This document shows, in pieces, positions 46,286 through 54,751 of a stretch of 64,000 bases of DNA. The stretch comes from JAJYIW01 sp963781665 (GTDB lineage Bacteria; Chloroflexota; Anaerolineae; Anaerolineales; Anaerolineaceae): contig CAWAGA010000002.1 in the NCBI GenBank assembly GCA_963781665.1, positions 2,046,001-2,110,000 of the forward strand, in the 5' to 3' direction. The position numbers and the translations under genes were made by a program. Numbering within the stretch: position 1 is the stretch's first letter; each line of letters opens with the position of its first letter. Under the pieces are notes generated by a model that worked only from the letters and a program-made list of their open reading frames with translations, ran no database searches and was not told where the DNA came from.

Positions 46286-47239
46286 TCATTTTCCTTGCGC
46301 GGTGATGCTTTCCACCCTGCCAAAGAGGTTTCTAAGTTGAGAGACCGTTTCAGGCGGCAGCGGTCCACGACTAACCGCGGCGAGATTTTCTTTCAGATGG
46401 TCTGGGCTGCCGCTGCCAGCCAGCACGCAGTCCATCCCTGGTTCGTAGGCGGCAAAGCGGTAAGCCGCTTCCGACAGGCTCTGGCACACGCCTTGTAAGC
46501 CGAGGGCCTGCATCAAATCCGGAGTCGCGGCCAGAGCAGAGTCTATCTCCCCACTTTCGGCCAATTTTAAAAGCAAAGGGCGTAGCGTAGATTCATTGAT
46601 CAACCCGCGCCGCACGGCAAACATACCCAGCGTGCCGATCCCTTTCTGCCGGGTAACCGCCAGGACACGCTCACGAGCGGTTTGGTTGATCAGGTTGAAA
46701 CCGACCATGACCACATCCCAATTGTCCTGTACGGCGCGCTGGAGCATTTCATGGCGGGTATCGCTTTCGAAGGCTTCGGTTACTCCGGTAAAACGGACTT
46801 TTCCATCCCGGCAGGCGCGTTCCAGTACGGGCAAGAACCGCTCGCGACATGCCTCATAAAATGGAAGGCGCAACCCGTGGATGAAATAGATGTCAATCGT
46901 CTCCAACCCCAATTCGCTCAGCGACTTTTCGATGTTTTTCTCAAAGGCCTGAACAGAAAGTAATTTACGCTCTTCGTCCAGATAAGGGCTCTTACTGGAG
47001 ACGACGACCTGTTTACGGTCGCGGCCGGCAATGGCTCTGCCTGTGGGGCCTTCGGTTCCGTATCCTCGGGCTGTATCGACCAGATTGATGCCGAGGTCGA
47101 GGGCTGTCTTTACCACGGCGGTGGCGTGATCATCATTCATTCCGCTTGAGAGGCCCAGGCGGCTGTTTCCGCCCCCTCCCAGGCCGAGGATGGTTGCTTC
47201 AATAGAAGTGCGTCCTAAAATCCGTCGTTCAATTTTCAT
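46286..47239 (-). CDS. Aldo/keto reductase
   Basis: A 317-aa NADPH-dependent oxidoreductase of the AKR family. Catalytic residues visible: Asp and Tyr in NLVDTARGYGTEG, Lys in VVVSSKSPYL, His in IYFIHGLRL. TIM-barrel length normal. ATG 47239 is chosen for AGAGGT upstream; the open frame reaches 47323 but the added residues do not look like AKR sequence. Substrate unknown. Confidence 0.9.
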   Translation of the reverse strand: MKIERRILGRTSIEATILGLGGGGNSRLGLSSGMNDDHATAVVKTALDLGINLVDTARGYGTEGPTGRAIAGRDRKQVVVSSKSPYLDEERKLLSVQAFEKNIEKSLSELGLETIDIYFIHGLRLPFYEACRERFLPVLERACRDGKVRFTGVTEAFESDTRHEMLQRAVQDNWDVVMVGFNLINQTARERVLAVTRQKGIGTLGMFAVRRGLINESTLRPLLLKLAESGEIDSALAATPDLMQALGLQGVCQSLSEAAYRFAAYEPGMDCVLAGSGSPDHLKENLAAVSRGPLPPETVSQLRNLFGRVESITAQGK

Positions 47240-47527
47240 GTTTACCTCTCTGGTATCGTACCACCGCACACGAACTGATGCAAACCCTATTTGAAGACCT
47301 TGCCAGAAACGAGACCACGGCATCTACACATCATTCGGGTGGCAGAAGTTCGAGTTTTTCCGTAAGAGGAGAGAAATAACTCGGGTTGGTATTACATTTG
47401 CACCTAAGATTGGAAAACGATAGTGACCATGAAAAGTCGCTTTGATTGATATTTCGTTTTCCTCTATAATCGTAGTGAACAGAAGACCCATACTGAAATC
47501 ATCCTGACATCAGAAAAATGGAGAAAA

Positions 47528-47830
47528 ATGGATTTAACTTCGGACAATAGCTCTCGAAGGAATTCTCAAAACGGTTTTAACAGGTCTCGATTGCCAGGAT
47601 GCTGTGCAGGTCAGGCGTTAGGCTGTGGAATTTCCTTCATCATCGGTTGGGTCATTGCACTTGTAATATCTGCCGTGCTGACACCACTTTTCGGCAGTAC
47701 TGGAGGGGGAAATACGACCGTGGGCTTTTTGTTAGCCGCACTGACCTTCGTGTGCAGCTTGATCATCGGTATTGGGCTCTCATTTCTAACCGGGCGATTG
47801 TTCCCGATCTTTAAGAAAAAGGCGGGGTGA
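47528..47830 (+). CDS. Small membrane protein
   Basis: A 100-aa protein with a polar Arg/Asn/Ser-rich start, a Cys pair (PGCCAG), and two hydrophobic helices (ISFIIGWVIALVISAVL and VGFLLAALTFVCSLIIGIGL) ending in basic KKKAG. No family recognised. GGAG precedes the ATG. It starts 4 nt before the next gene and belongs to a three-gene operon of unknown role. Confidence 0.7.
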   Translation: MDLTSDNSSRRNSQNGFNRSRLPGCCAGQALGCGISFIIGWVIALVISAVLTPLFGSTGGGNTTVGFLLAALTFVCSLIIGIGLSFLTGRLFPIFKKKAG

Positions 47831-47834
47831 GCTG

Positions 47835-49607
47835 ATGAAGCTAAAGGTTTACCCCTTACTTTTCGCCTTCGGATTTGCCATTGGTTTGTGGTGGATAACC
47901 GGCCTGGTTGCTCCACCAGTTCAAGCTGAGAACACAAAGCAGGAAGCCAGTTGTGATGAATTGCTAACAAAAATCCTCGCTCGCGCCGGTTGGGACTCTA
48001 TCAATCAACCATTTGGTGGTTGTGAATACCTGGGGGTCAGCAGCAACTTTTATATCACGGCAGGCCTGAGTATTGATCCGGGCGATGGTTCGCCTTATGT
48101 CATTAACTCCTGCCAGCCCGGATCCAATCTGCCGTGTGCCGAGACCAGCATTCAAGGATATCCGGCAATCACGGCTATCTCCAATGGAGTTGGAAGCATC
48201 GGTTGGACGATGCCACGGGGAGATACCGAATACAGGTTCTTTATTTTTGTCGGCGAAGGTTATGACGCGCTGGGATTCGCTGAAGAAATTATTAACGCTG
48301 CAGAATTGGAACTTCCATCTGTCGACCAATTTAATCCGGGACCAGTAGATACACCCATCGGATCCAATGAATCGGATTCTTCCTGTGCTGGGTTGACACC
48401 AGGTGATTTACGCAATGGCGGTTTAGCGGTTTTTAAGTGCAGATCGCTCTGCGACCCAGATTATTTGTCTGACGCTGAGCTATGGCAGTGCATTGATCAA
48501 TTCGGGGGTCAAACAGTGATTCCCGAGGACAATTCCCAAAATCCGGGCGATCTATTGCCACCTGATTTCCCACCTGGTGGGGAAGAGCTCATTCTTCCAG
48601 AAGACCCGACCATCAGTACCCTTCCGATTAGCCTGGGCCCATTGGCGACGACGCCGTTGATTCCGCTGGCTGGTGGAGCGATGGGAATCATCATTGGTTG
48701 GCTGGTTTCGGTAGCGGTAAATTCAGGGACCCAGACAAAATCTGTGGTTGCCAGGCCCAGACCGGTGACTCAAAATCCGACCAGGCCTCCTGCCACAGTA
48801 TCAAGGCAGCCACCCCGGGTCCAGACGAAACTACCGGCAGAAGCGCCTATTCTACCCAATGAACCTGCATCACCTCCCCAAAGTGATACTCCCCTATCTC
48901 CCGTTGAACATCTCTGGAATTTAGCAACGAATATGGTGGGCAACGGTTCGACAGTGGTGGGAACATTGAGCGAGTTCTTCGATTTCGAGGATAATGCTGA
49001 AACTGTAAAGCAAATAGGGGATGCTGTCCGCGCCTGGCATAATAATCCCACCCAAAAAGCTGCTGAGAACTATGTCAGGCATGTCGGAAAAACCCTTAAT
49101 GTGCGTGTCAAGAATTTTTCGGACAAACTCGGAAACATCTCATTGGTTATGGATGGCGTCGATGCTGTGTCGGCTGGTCTGAACAATGCGGCAGAGCGGG
49201 GATATTCAGGGGATGACAAAATTCTGGCAGTTGGTGCAGAATTATCTAAGAAGGTTCTAAACTTTGCCCTGACCAAGAATCCGGTCGTTGGACTGGTAAA
49301 TGCAGCCGTTGGCAGTGCGACCCAATTGACCCTGGGCGAAAATGGCCGAGTGGATATCGGATCCATCATCGATAAGGGATCGGAAATGTGGGATACAACC
49401 ACACAGGAATACGCGACCTTCACCGAAGGATCGTATCTGCCGGGAGATTACGCCGAAGAGATTGCTAATGATGCGACGATCCAAAGAAAAGATCAATATT
49501 TGCACGGCATCCGCCGAATTAAACAATTGATCGAGACAGGCAAGATTACCCGGGAAGAGGGTTGCGCCCAAGTCCGTAACCTGCAAAAAATACAGGGGGG
49601 TGAATGA
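47835..49607 (+). CDS. Membrane protein with Cys-rich ectodomain and helical C-terminal domain
   Basis: A 590-aa protein, family not recognised. Signal peptide (LLFAFGFAIGLWWITGLVA), then about 240 residues with eight or so Cys (ASCDELL, GGCEYLG, LPCAET, FKCRSLCDPDY) that look exported and disulfide-bonded. Next a Pro-rich linker, a single hydrophobic span (LAGGAMGIIIGWLVSVAV) near residue 285, another Pro/Thr-rich linker, and a helical C-terminal domain of 240 residues with no Cys until near its end. The domain carries a Gly/Ala/Asn-rich helix pattern seen in secretion-linked or pretoxin proteins; this is only an impression. It is followed by an overlapping gene, so the products probably work together. 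Confidence 0.65.
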   Translation: MKLKVYPLLFAFGFAIGLWWITGLVAPPVQAENTKQEASCDELLTKILARAGWDSINQPFGGCEYLGVSSNFYITAGLSIDPGDGSPYVINSCQPGSNLPCAETSIQGYPAITAISNGVGSIGWTMPRGDTEYRFFIFVGEGYDALGFAEEIINAAELELPSVDQFNPGPVDTPIGSNESDSSCAGLTPGDLRNGGLAVFKCRSLCDPDYLSDAELWQCIDQFGGQTVIPEDNSQNPGDLLPPDFPPGGEELILPEDPTISTLPISLGPLATTPLIPLAGGAMGIIIGWLVSVAVNSGTQTKSVVARPRPVTQNPTRPPATVSRQPPRVQTKLPAEAPILPNEPASPPQSDTPLSPVEHLWNLATNMVGNGSTVVGTLSEFFDFEDNAETVKQIGDAVRAWHNNPTQKAAENYVRHVGKTLNVRVKNFSDKLGNISLVMDGVDAVSAGLNNAAERGYSGDDKILAVGAELSKKVLNFALTKNPVVGLVNAAVGSATQLTLGENGRVDIGSIIDKGSEMWDTTTQEYATFTEGSYLPGDYAEEIANDATIQRKDQYLHGIRRIKQLIETGKITREEGCAQVRNLQKIQGGE

Positions 49608-50581
49608 TGGCGCCTTATTCTCTGACCCGATCCGAAGTATGGGCACTTTCTACGTTATTGTACCTTCCCATCCAACCCAATTCTGTGGTTTGTGATTGGC
49701 TGGCGATAGAAGACGCGCCGCAGGGAGCTGCCTTGCCAGTGGAGATTATGGCTTCACTCAGTGAGAAGGGGATTTATTTTCCGGAAAATACTATGCAACC
49801 GATCTTGCCCGACCTGGTACGTTGTCTGACCCTGGTAACCGTGAATACCGCAGAGATTGATTTGATTATCCGGCGCGGGGGTCAGGCCGCCCTGACACGA
49901 TTTGCCCAGGTTGGAAAAGGGCTGGTACAGTTTGGTATGGATGGCAGCCATCTATGGCTTAACCCGATCGAGGATTTGGCAGCCATAACCGGTAACCTCA
50001 TTCCAAAATGGTTTGAGGTGAGCCAATTTGACCGGCAACAGAGCGAGATGCCTTTAAATTCATTCCTCCTTTTCAAGCAGGCCTGCATCGAAGCAGACCT
50101 GGGAGCCGGGGAGACTGGTTTTGGTTCGGAAGTGTTTGAAAAACAAAAACTCTTTGAGCATTTTAATCCACTGCAAGAGACTTTTATTTCCTTGAGTTCC
50201 GAAAGGGCCAGCCGGGTAGATAGAACCGGGAAAGAACAAGTGGACGAACATTTACAGATATTGCTGGGCAACGGATTCTTGAAGGAAGGTATGGCAGCGA
50301 CGCTTGAGATTGGGGCTGTGGGTAAAGGTCTTGCTGAGGTTCTTTCGGACCCGGATCTTTGTTCGCTAACCATTTCGTTAGTAATTCCAGGGAGCACATT
50401 CCCTGAAACGGGAGTTTTCCTGTATGGCAATGGGCGATTGTATTTTATAGAAATAAAAGCAGGTAAAATCTTTTTGCGGCAGCTCGCTGACCGCATGGAT
50501 GGATTCCCATGGTTAAATGATTTATTGGTAAAGGGAAGCCAGGCCTACTATACCGATTACATCATCCCGCCAATACAGTAA
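49604..50581 (+). CDS. Uncharacterised cytoplasmic protein of the 47.5-kb operon
   Basis: A 325-aa protein with no signal peptide. The N-terminus (SLTRSEVWALSTLLYLPI) and a later ISLVIPGSTFPETGVFLYGNG segment loosely recall EspG-like chaperones, but similarity is too weak to assign. The ATG overlaps the stop of the 590-aa gene (ATGA), indicating coupled translation and probably a stable complex or chaperone role. No catalytic motif seen. Confidence 0.65.
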   Translation: MMAPYSLTRSEVWALSTLLYLPIQPNSVVCDWLAIEDAPQGAALPVEIMASLSEKGIYFPENTMQPILPDLVRCLTLVTVNTAEIDLIIRRGGQAALTRFAQVGKGLVQFGMDGSHLWLNPIEDLAAITGNLIPKWFEVSQFDRQQSEMPLNSFLLFKQACIEADLGAGETGFGSEVFEKQKLFEHFNPLQETFISLSSERASRVDRTGKEQVDEHLQILLGNGFLKEGMAATLEIGAVGKGLAEVLSDPDLCSLTISLVIPGSTFPETGVFLYGNGRLYFIEIKAGKIFLRQLADRMDGFPWLNDLLVKGSQAYYTDYIIPPIQ

Positions 50582-50682
50582 GCAGAAAACCAATTTCTTA
50601 CAAATTCATACCAGAGCAAAGCGAACTCCACAAAAAAACCATGTAAAAATTTTGCGAGAAAATGCTTGAAAGCTCATCTTGA

Positions 50683-51294
50683 TTATGGAAATAGATAATC
50701 TAGAATGCCGGAAAGTTCGATGGCAGTATATACAAGCAGGAGGGAAAGAACGAGGTTTACGGATCTCCTGACCCAGGAATGGTTCAAATAAGTTCGGATC
50801 GTTGCCCCGAAAAGAACCCAGGAAGAAGTCGCACAGAATGCGATGGTGGCTATCGTTACCGCCGAAATAAACAAGAAGACTGGATTGGTGACGGTGTTCT
50901 TTAAAAAAGTGGAGTAAAGTGTCATCCCAAATATCAGCGCCTTAGGATTGAGTATTTGCAGGAAAAAACCATGCGAGAACCCTAATCGCAAACTGTTGCC
51001 TTCATCAAACGAATAACTTGCTTTTAAAGTGTGATATGCGAGCCACAAAATGTATACGGCTCCAATGACCCGTAATATGGCTTCAAAAGATGGAAATACC
51101 AGGAGTAATTTTGAGGAGATCCACCCCAGCAGCAGCATAACCAGGAAAAATCCAGAAACAATTCCGGACAAATATCTCAAGGATTGTTTATAGCCATACA
51201 GTACGCCCATGGAGGCGCTGGTTATGTTGTTTGGGCCAGGAGTGAAGATCGTTATTACGACGAAAAGTGCTAATGCCAGGAAGTCGGAATTCAT
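50683..51294 (-). CDS. LysE/RhtB family amino-acid exporter
   Basis: A 203-aa inner-membrane protein with six hydrophobic segments. The family signature FTPGPNNITSASMGVLYG follows helix 1, and FLQILNPKALIFG marks the conserved mid-protein loop. LysE/RhtB proteins export amino acids such as lysine, threonine or homoserine lactones with proton motive force. GAGGA precedes the ATG. It faces away from its neighbours, with no LysG-like regulator beside it. Confidence 0.92.
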   Translation of the reverse strand: MNSDFLALALFVVITIFTPGPNNITSASMGVLYGYKQSLRYLSGIVSGFFLVMLLLGWISSKLLLVFPSFEAILRVIGAVYILWLAYHTLKASYSFDEGNSLRLGFSHGFFLQILNPKALIFGMTLYSTFLKNTVTNPVFLFISAVTIATIAFCATSSWVLFGATIRTYLNHSWVRRSVNLVLSLLLVYTAIELSGILDYLFP

Positions 51295-51714
51295 GCGAGG
51301 GTCCTCATTAGCGGGAGGGGTTAAGAATGAAAGGATAACAACCAGGGGCCGTTATAGCGGGTTATTTTTTTTCTCGGTATTGAAAAAAGAACCTTTCCAC
51401 GATATCACGCTTAAGTCATTCGGGCAAGATTCTCAGCCTGAATGTGTTTCGGGTTGGCTTGATTACCTGCATCCTATAATTAGCCTGGACGTCCATTTGA
51501 ATCGTACAATGTAAATATGAAAGCATCGGAGCCTATCAAGAAACATCCTAAAGCATAACTAAATACGGGGAATATGAGGCGATTGTTATTGGCGGCTGGG
51601 CTGGTTTTCTGGCGGGAGTCCCCGCTGCCCGCTGGCGATATGCGAATGAAATGAGGTGGACAGTATCCACCTATACTTATTACATTCGATCTATTCCCCT
51701 GTGGTGGGTTGCCT
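51295..51714. other. Intergenic region
   Basis: 420 bp between the exporter and a frameshifted gene. No start codon with ribosome-binding site leading to a recognisable protein, and no strong promoter or terminator seen. Some frames near 51570-51720 are open but show no familiar pattern. Confidence 0.4.
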
Positions 51715-52454
51715 GTGAACAAAACATTTATCGATCGAGTTCGTTCCGCTCAAAAAGAATGGCAAGACGCGCCCAATAATGATATCGCTTTGCAAGTTAT
51801 CGCGAATGAATCCTTAAAAGGTGCGCCGAGGCAGTCCAGATTTTATGTGAAAATTTACAGGGATGGGGGTATGAATATGCACAAACCAAACAACTACCCG
51901 AGTTGACCATCGAGAGAAATGTTTCCTTAATTGAAAGTGCAATCCAGGCATCTGTTCCTCAAATCCTTGTCAGTTTCTGGCAAATCGTCGGGGGAATATC
52001 ATTCGTGGATCTGGAAAACTATCGGCACGTAGAATTTTGGAAAGAACAAAAGTTGGTTTCTCCAAATGGCTGCTGCGACGGGCTATACGTGGACATTTGC
52101 AGTGATGGTTGGACAGATTCCATCTGCTCGGATTTCAATGATTGGCGAGAGGATCGCGCCATCCGAGGAACCGATCCATTCCTCGTGGCTCTTTCTCCGG
52201 ACGGATATCATAAAGACGGTATCAGCGGCGGCGCACCTTATGGGGTTTTCCCTGGGGCGACCTGGAGGCCTATCTGGCAATACTTTGACTGGTCAGGGTT
52301 GCAATATCCACTGACTGCAGGAAATGGTCCAACGGACTTTCTTTCATACCTCCGAATCACAATCCTTGAATGTGCAGGATTTCCAGCTTTTTTAGGTTTA
52401 CCCGGATTCGAACAAATCCGTATGCACCTGCTCCACAATGTCCCCATTTTTTAA
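51715..52454 (+). pseudogene. Uncharacterised gene, frameshifted; possible SMI1/KNR4-like protein
   Basis: The frame from GTG 51715 runs KTFIDRVRSAQKEWQDAP to RFYVKIYRDGG and breaks at the G5 run 51865-51869; the next frame continues YEYAQTKQLPELTIERN to a stop at 52454. Adding one G gives one protein of about 246 aa. The middle part (VPQILVSFWQIVGGISFVDL) recalls the start of SMI1/KNR4 (SUKH) domains, which often serve as immunity proteins. No adjacent toxin gene was recognised. The break sits in a homopolymer, typical of a sequencing error. Confidence 0.5.
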
Positions 52455-52757
52455 TAGGATCAATTTTTTCCTTTGCCATAAAGGATTTATCCATTTCACG
52501 AGGAGGCAACTTACGAGGCTGGATGAGCAAATGCCGGTTTCTACAAATCGGATCACCATTTGGGAAGAGTTGAGGCGGTGTACCCTATCACTCGATTTTG
52601 CATTTGTCTTCTCTCGCCCTGAAGAATCCATCGTTTTCCAACTATTGGAACCCCCGCGATACCACGATGAAAATGGATTGTAATTCATCTGATCAGGGGT
52701 GCAAAATTGGCCAGGGGATCGTTGAAAAATGATATCGAGGTGAGTTAGAATTAACCA
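52455..52757. other. Intergenic region
   Basis: 303 bp before the pseudokinase gene. A short frame at 52438-52683 is open but lacks a start signal and recognisable sequence. Apart from GAGGTGA at 52736, a distant ribosome-binding site for the next gene, nothing was identified. Confidence 0.4.
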
Positions 52758-53777
52758 ATGGAACACGCCCTCATCTGCCCTCAATGTAATGCTCCTCTCA
52801 CACCGCACCGGTTCGCCCACGCGGTTGTATGTTCTTATTGCGGAACTACCGTCCAACTGGATGAATTGTCCGTCTATGCGGCATTGTTTCGCGAGGCTTT
52901 CCGCGTCTGGAACGCCCCTCAATCCTATCAGGTTTCATCCTGGCTTTCGATCGGCGATCGTTATTGGGCGATAGATGGTTTGATTGCCCACGGCGATATC
53001 TCGGATGTCTATAGCGGCCGGCTTGCACGCTGGCCTACCGAGCTGGTGATCTTGAAATTGTTACGCGACCCCCAGGATGCTGGATTATTTGACAATGAAT
53101 GGAAAACCTTGCAAATCCTTCAAAAAAGTGAAAGTCGCGGCGCAGACACATTCACCAGGTTGATCCCTCAACCGGTAGCCCACGGCAGCATTACAGCCGG
53201 GTCGTTTGCCGGCCGGCGTGTGAGTATTTTCCGGTGGGCGAGTGGATTCTTGCATACATTTGAGGAGGTCCTGCAGGTTTACCCGCAGGGAATTCCTCCC
53301 CAGGCCTCCATCTGGGTCTGGCGGCGGATTCTGGAAGTCCTGGCTTTTATCCACAACTCAGGAATGGTTCACGGGGCGGTCTTGCCGGCTCACCTGCTGG
53401 TCCAGGAAAACGAGCATGGCGTACGCCTGGTGGGTTACAGCCAGGCCGGCCCTCAGAATAGCGGTTTACATGCGATCGCCTCTGAGGACAAAATTTTCTA
53501 CCCGCAGCCAATCCAATCCTGGGTGAACTTAACCCCTGAGTTGGACCTTGCCATGAGCGCACGCTGTATCGCCGCCATTCTGGGCGGAAACGCCGAGACT
53601 GCCTCATTACCCCAGGCGGTTCCAGCTCCACTGGCGGAGATTATCAAGCGCTTTGCCCTTTCCAGGCCAGGCGATAATAGCGGAGTAGATGCCTGGGATG
53701 TCCGGGAAGAACTCGGGCGGATTGCCAATCAAGTCTTCGGTCCACCTCGCTTCATACCAATTGTGATGCCGGCCTGA
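52758..53777 (+). CDS. Zinc-ribbon pseudokinase
   Basis: A 339-aa protein. The first 30 residues form a zinc ribbon (LICPQCNAPL and VVCSYCGTTV, two CxxC pairs). Then follows a protein-kinase fold: glycine loop GLIAHGDISDVYSG and ATP-anchoring Lys in LVILKLLRD. The catalytic loop reads VHGAVLPAHLLV, so the catalytic Asp of HRD is Ala, and the DFG-equivalent LVGYSQAG also lacks Asp. It is therefore predicted to be a pseudokinase that binds nucleotide or protein without phosphorylating. It leads a three-gene set with a VWA protein and a PurA paralog. Confidence 0.78.
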   Translation: MEHALICPQCNAPLTPHRFAHAVVCSYCGTTVQLDELSVYAALFREAFRVWNAPQSYQVSSWLSIGDRYWAIDGLIAHGDISDVYSGRLARWPTELVILKLLRDPQDAGLFDNEWKTLQILQKSESRGADTFTRLIPQPVAHGSITAGSFAGRRVSIFRWASGFLHTFEEVLQVYPQGIPPQASIWVWRRILEVLAFIHNSGMVHGAVLPAHLLVQENEHGVRLVGYSQAGPQNSGLHAIASEDKIFYPQPIQSWVNLTPELDLAMSARCIAAILGGNAETASLPQAVPAPLAEIIKRFALSRPGDNSGVDAWDVREELGRIANQVFGPPRFIPIVMPA

Positions 53778-53836
53778 TTTTCTGTCAATCGACAATCCAA
53801 ATATCGTAGTTGAGATCTTTTAGAGGAGACTAAAAA

Positions 53837-54739
53837 ATGGGAAATGGAAATTACAGCCTGGCTGCCCATGAAACCCTTATCCGCGGGCGGACGAATATAC
53901 CCGGACAGCAGGTTTTCAAACAGAGTCAATGCCACCCACTCATGAACCCGAAAGGTGTCCGCCTACGAGAAAGCCGCGACGGCTTAGACCACCCCGCGTC
54001 GCTTGGGATCGTTTTTGCACTGGATGTCACCGGCTCGATGGGAGAAATTCCAAAACTCATGGCCATCCAGCAGCTTCCTAACTTCATGAAGATTTTGCTG
54101 GATTGCCAGGTTCGCGATCCTCAAATCCTTTTTATGGCAGTTGGTGACGCAATCAGTGACAAGGCCCCGCTTCAGGTGGGCCAGTACGAATTGACGGCTG
54201 AATTAATGGACCAATGGTTGACCTGGTCTTACCTGGAAGGTGGCGGAGGTGGTTCCAGGCAAGAGTCATACGAATTGGGGTTATATTTCCTTGCCACGCA
54301 TACCGAAATGGACTGCATGGTGAAACGAAAGAAGCGCGGCTATTTATTCATGACCGGCGACGAAGTCCCTTATCCTACCCTTTCGAAACACATCGTGGAG
54401 GCAATTATCGGCGACCATTTAGATGACGATCTCTCCTGCGAGGAGATTGTCGCCGAAGTTCAAAAATCCTTCGTCCCATTTTTTATCATCCCCGATCGAT
54501 CCAGGGCAAGGCGCTGCGAGCGCCGCTGGCGTGACCTGCTGGGTGATAATGTCATATGCCTGGATGCGCCTGGCGATGTCTGCTATGTAACCGCCGGCGC
54601 CATGCTGCTCAACGAAAGGCGGGCGTCCAGTATGGCAGAACTGGTGTCTCTTCTGAGCAGCGCGGGCATGCCGACCGACCGCAAGAGCCAGGTAGCGCAA
54701 GCGCTGACGCCTTTTGCCGAGGTAGTTTTGAATTCCTGA
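53837..54739 (+). CDS. VWA domain-containing protein
   Basis: A 300-aa cytoplasmic von Willebrand A protein. The MIDAS motif is FALDVTGSMGE (Asp, Thr, Ser) at about residue 70; a further metal-coordinating Asp/Thr region lies around MAVGDAISD and FMTGDEVPYP. N-terminal 60 residues (SLAAHETLIRGRTNIPGQQV) are specific to this family. No signal peptide or membrane segment. AGAGGAGA precedes the ATG. It lies between the zinc-ribbon pseudokinase and the PurA paralog; its stop TGA is in the same frame as the next gene, 12 nt ahead of that start. Confidence 0.85.
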   Translation: MGNGNYSLAAHETLIRGRTNIPGQQVFKQSQCHPLMNPKGVRLRESRDGLDHPASLGIVFALDVTGSMGEIPKLMAIQQLPNFMKILLDCQVRDPQILFMAVGDAISDKAPLQVGQYELTAELMDQWLTWSYLEGGGGGSRQESYELGLYFLATHTEMDCMVKRKKRGYLFMTGDEVPYPTLSKHIVEAIIGDHLDDDLSCEEIVAEVQKSFVPFFIIPDRSRARRCERRWRDLLGDNVICLDAPGDVCYVTAGAMLLNERRASSMAELVSLLSSAGMPTDRKSQVAQALTPFAEVVLNS

Positions 54740-54751
54740 TCCTGGTTTTCC

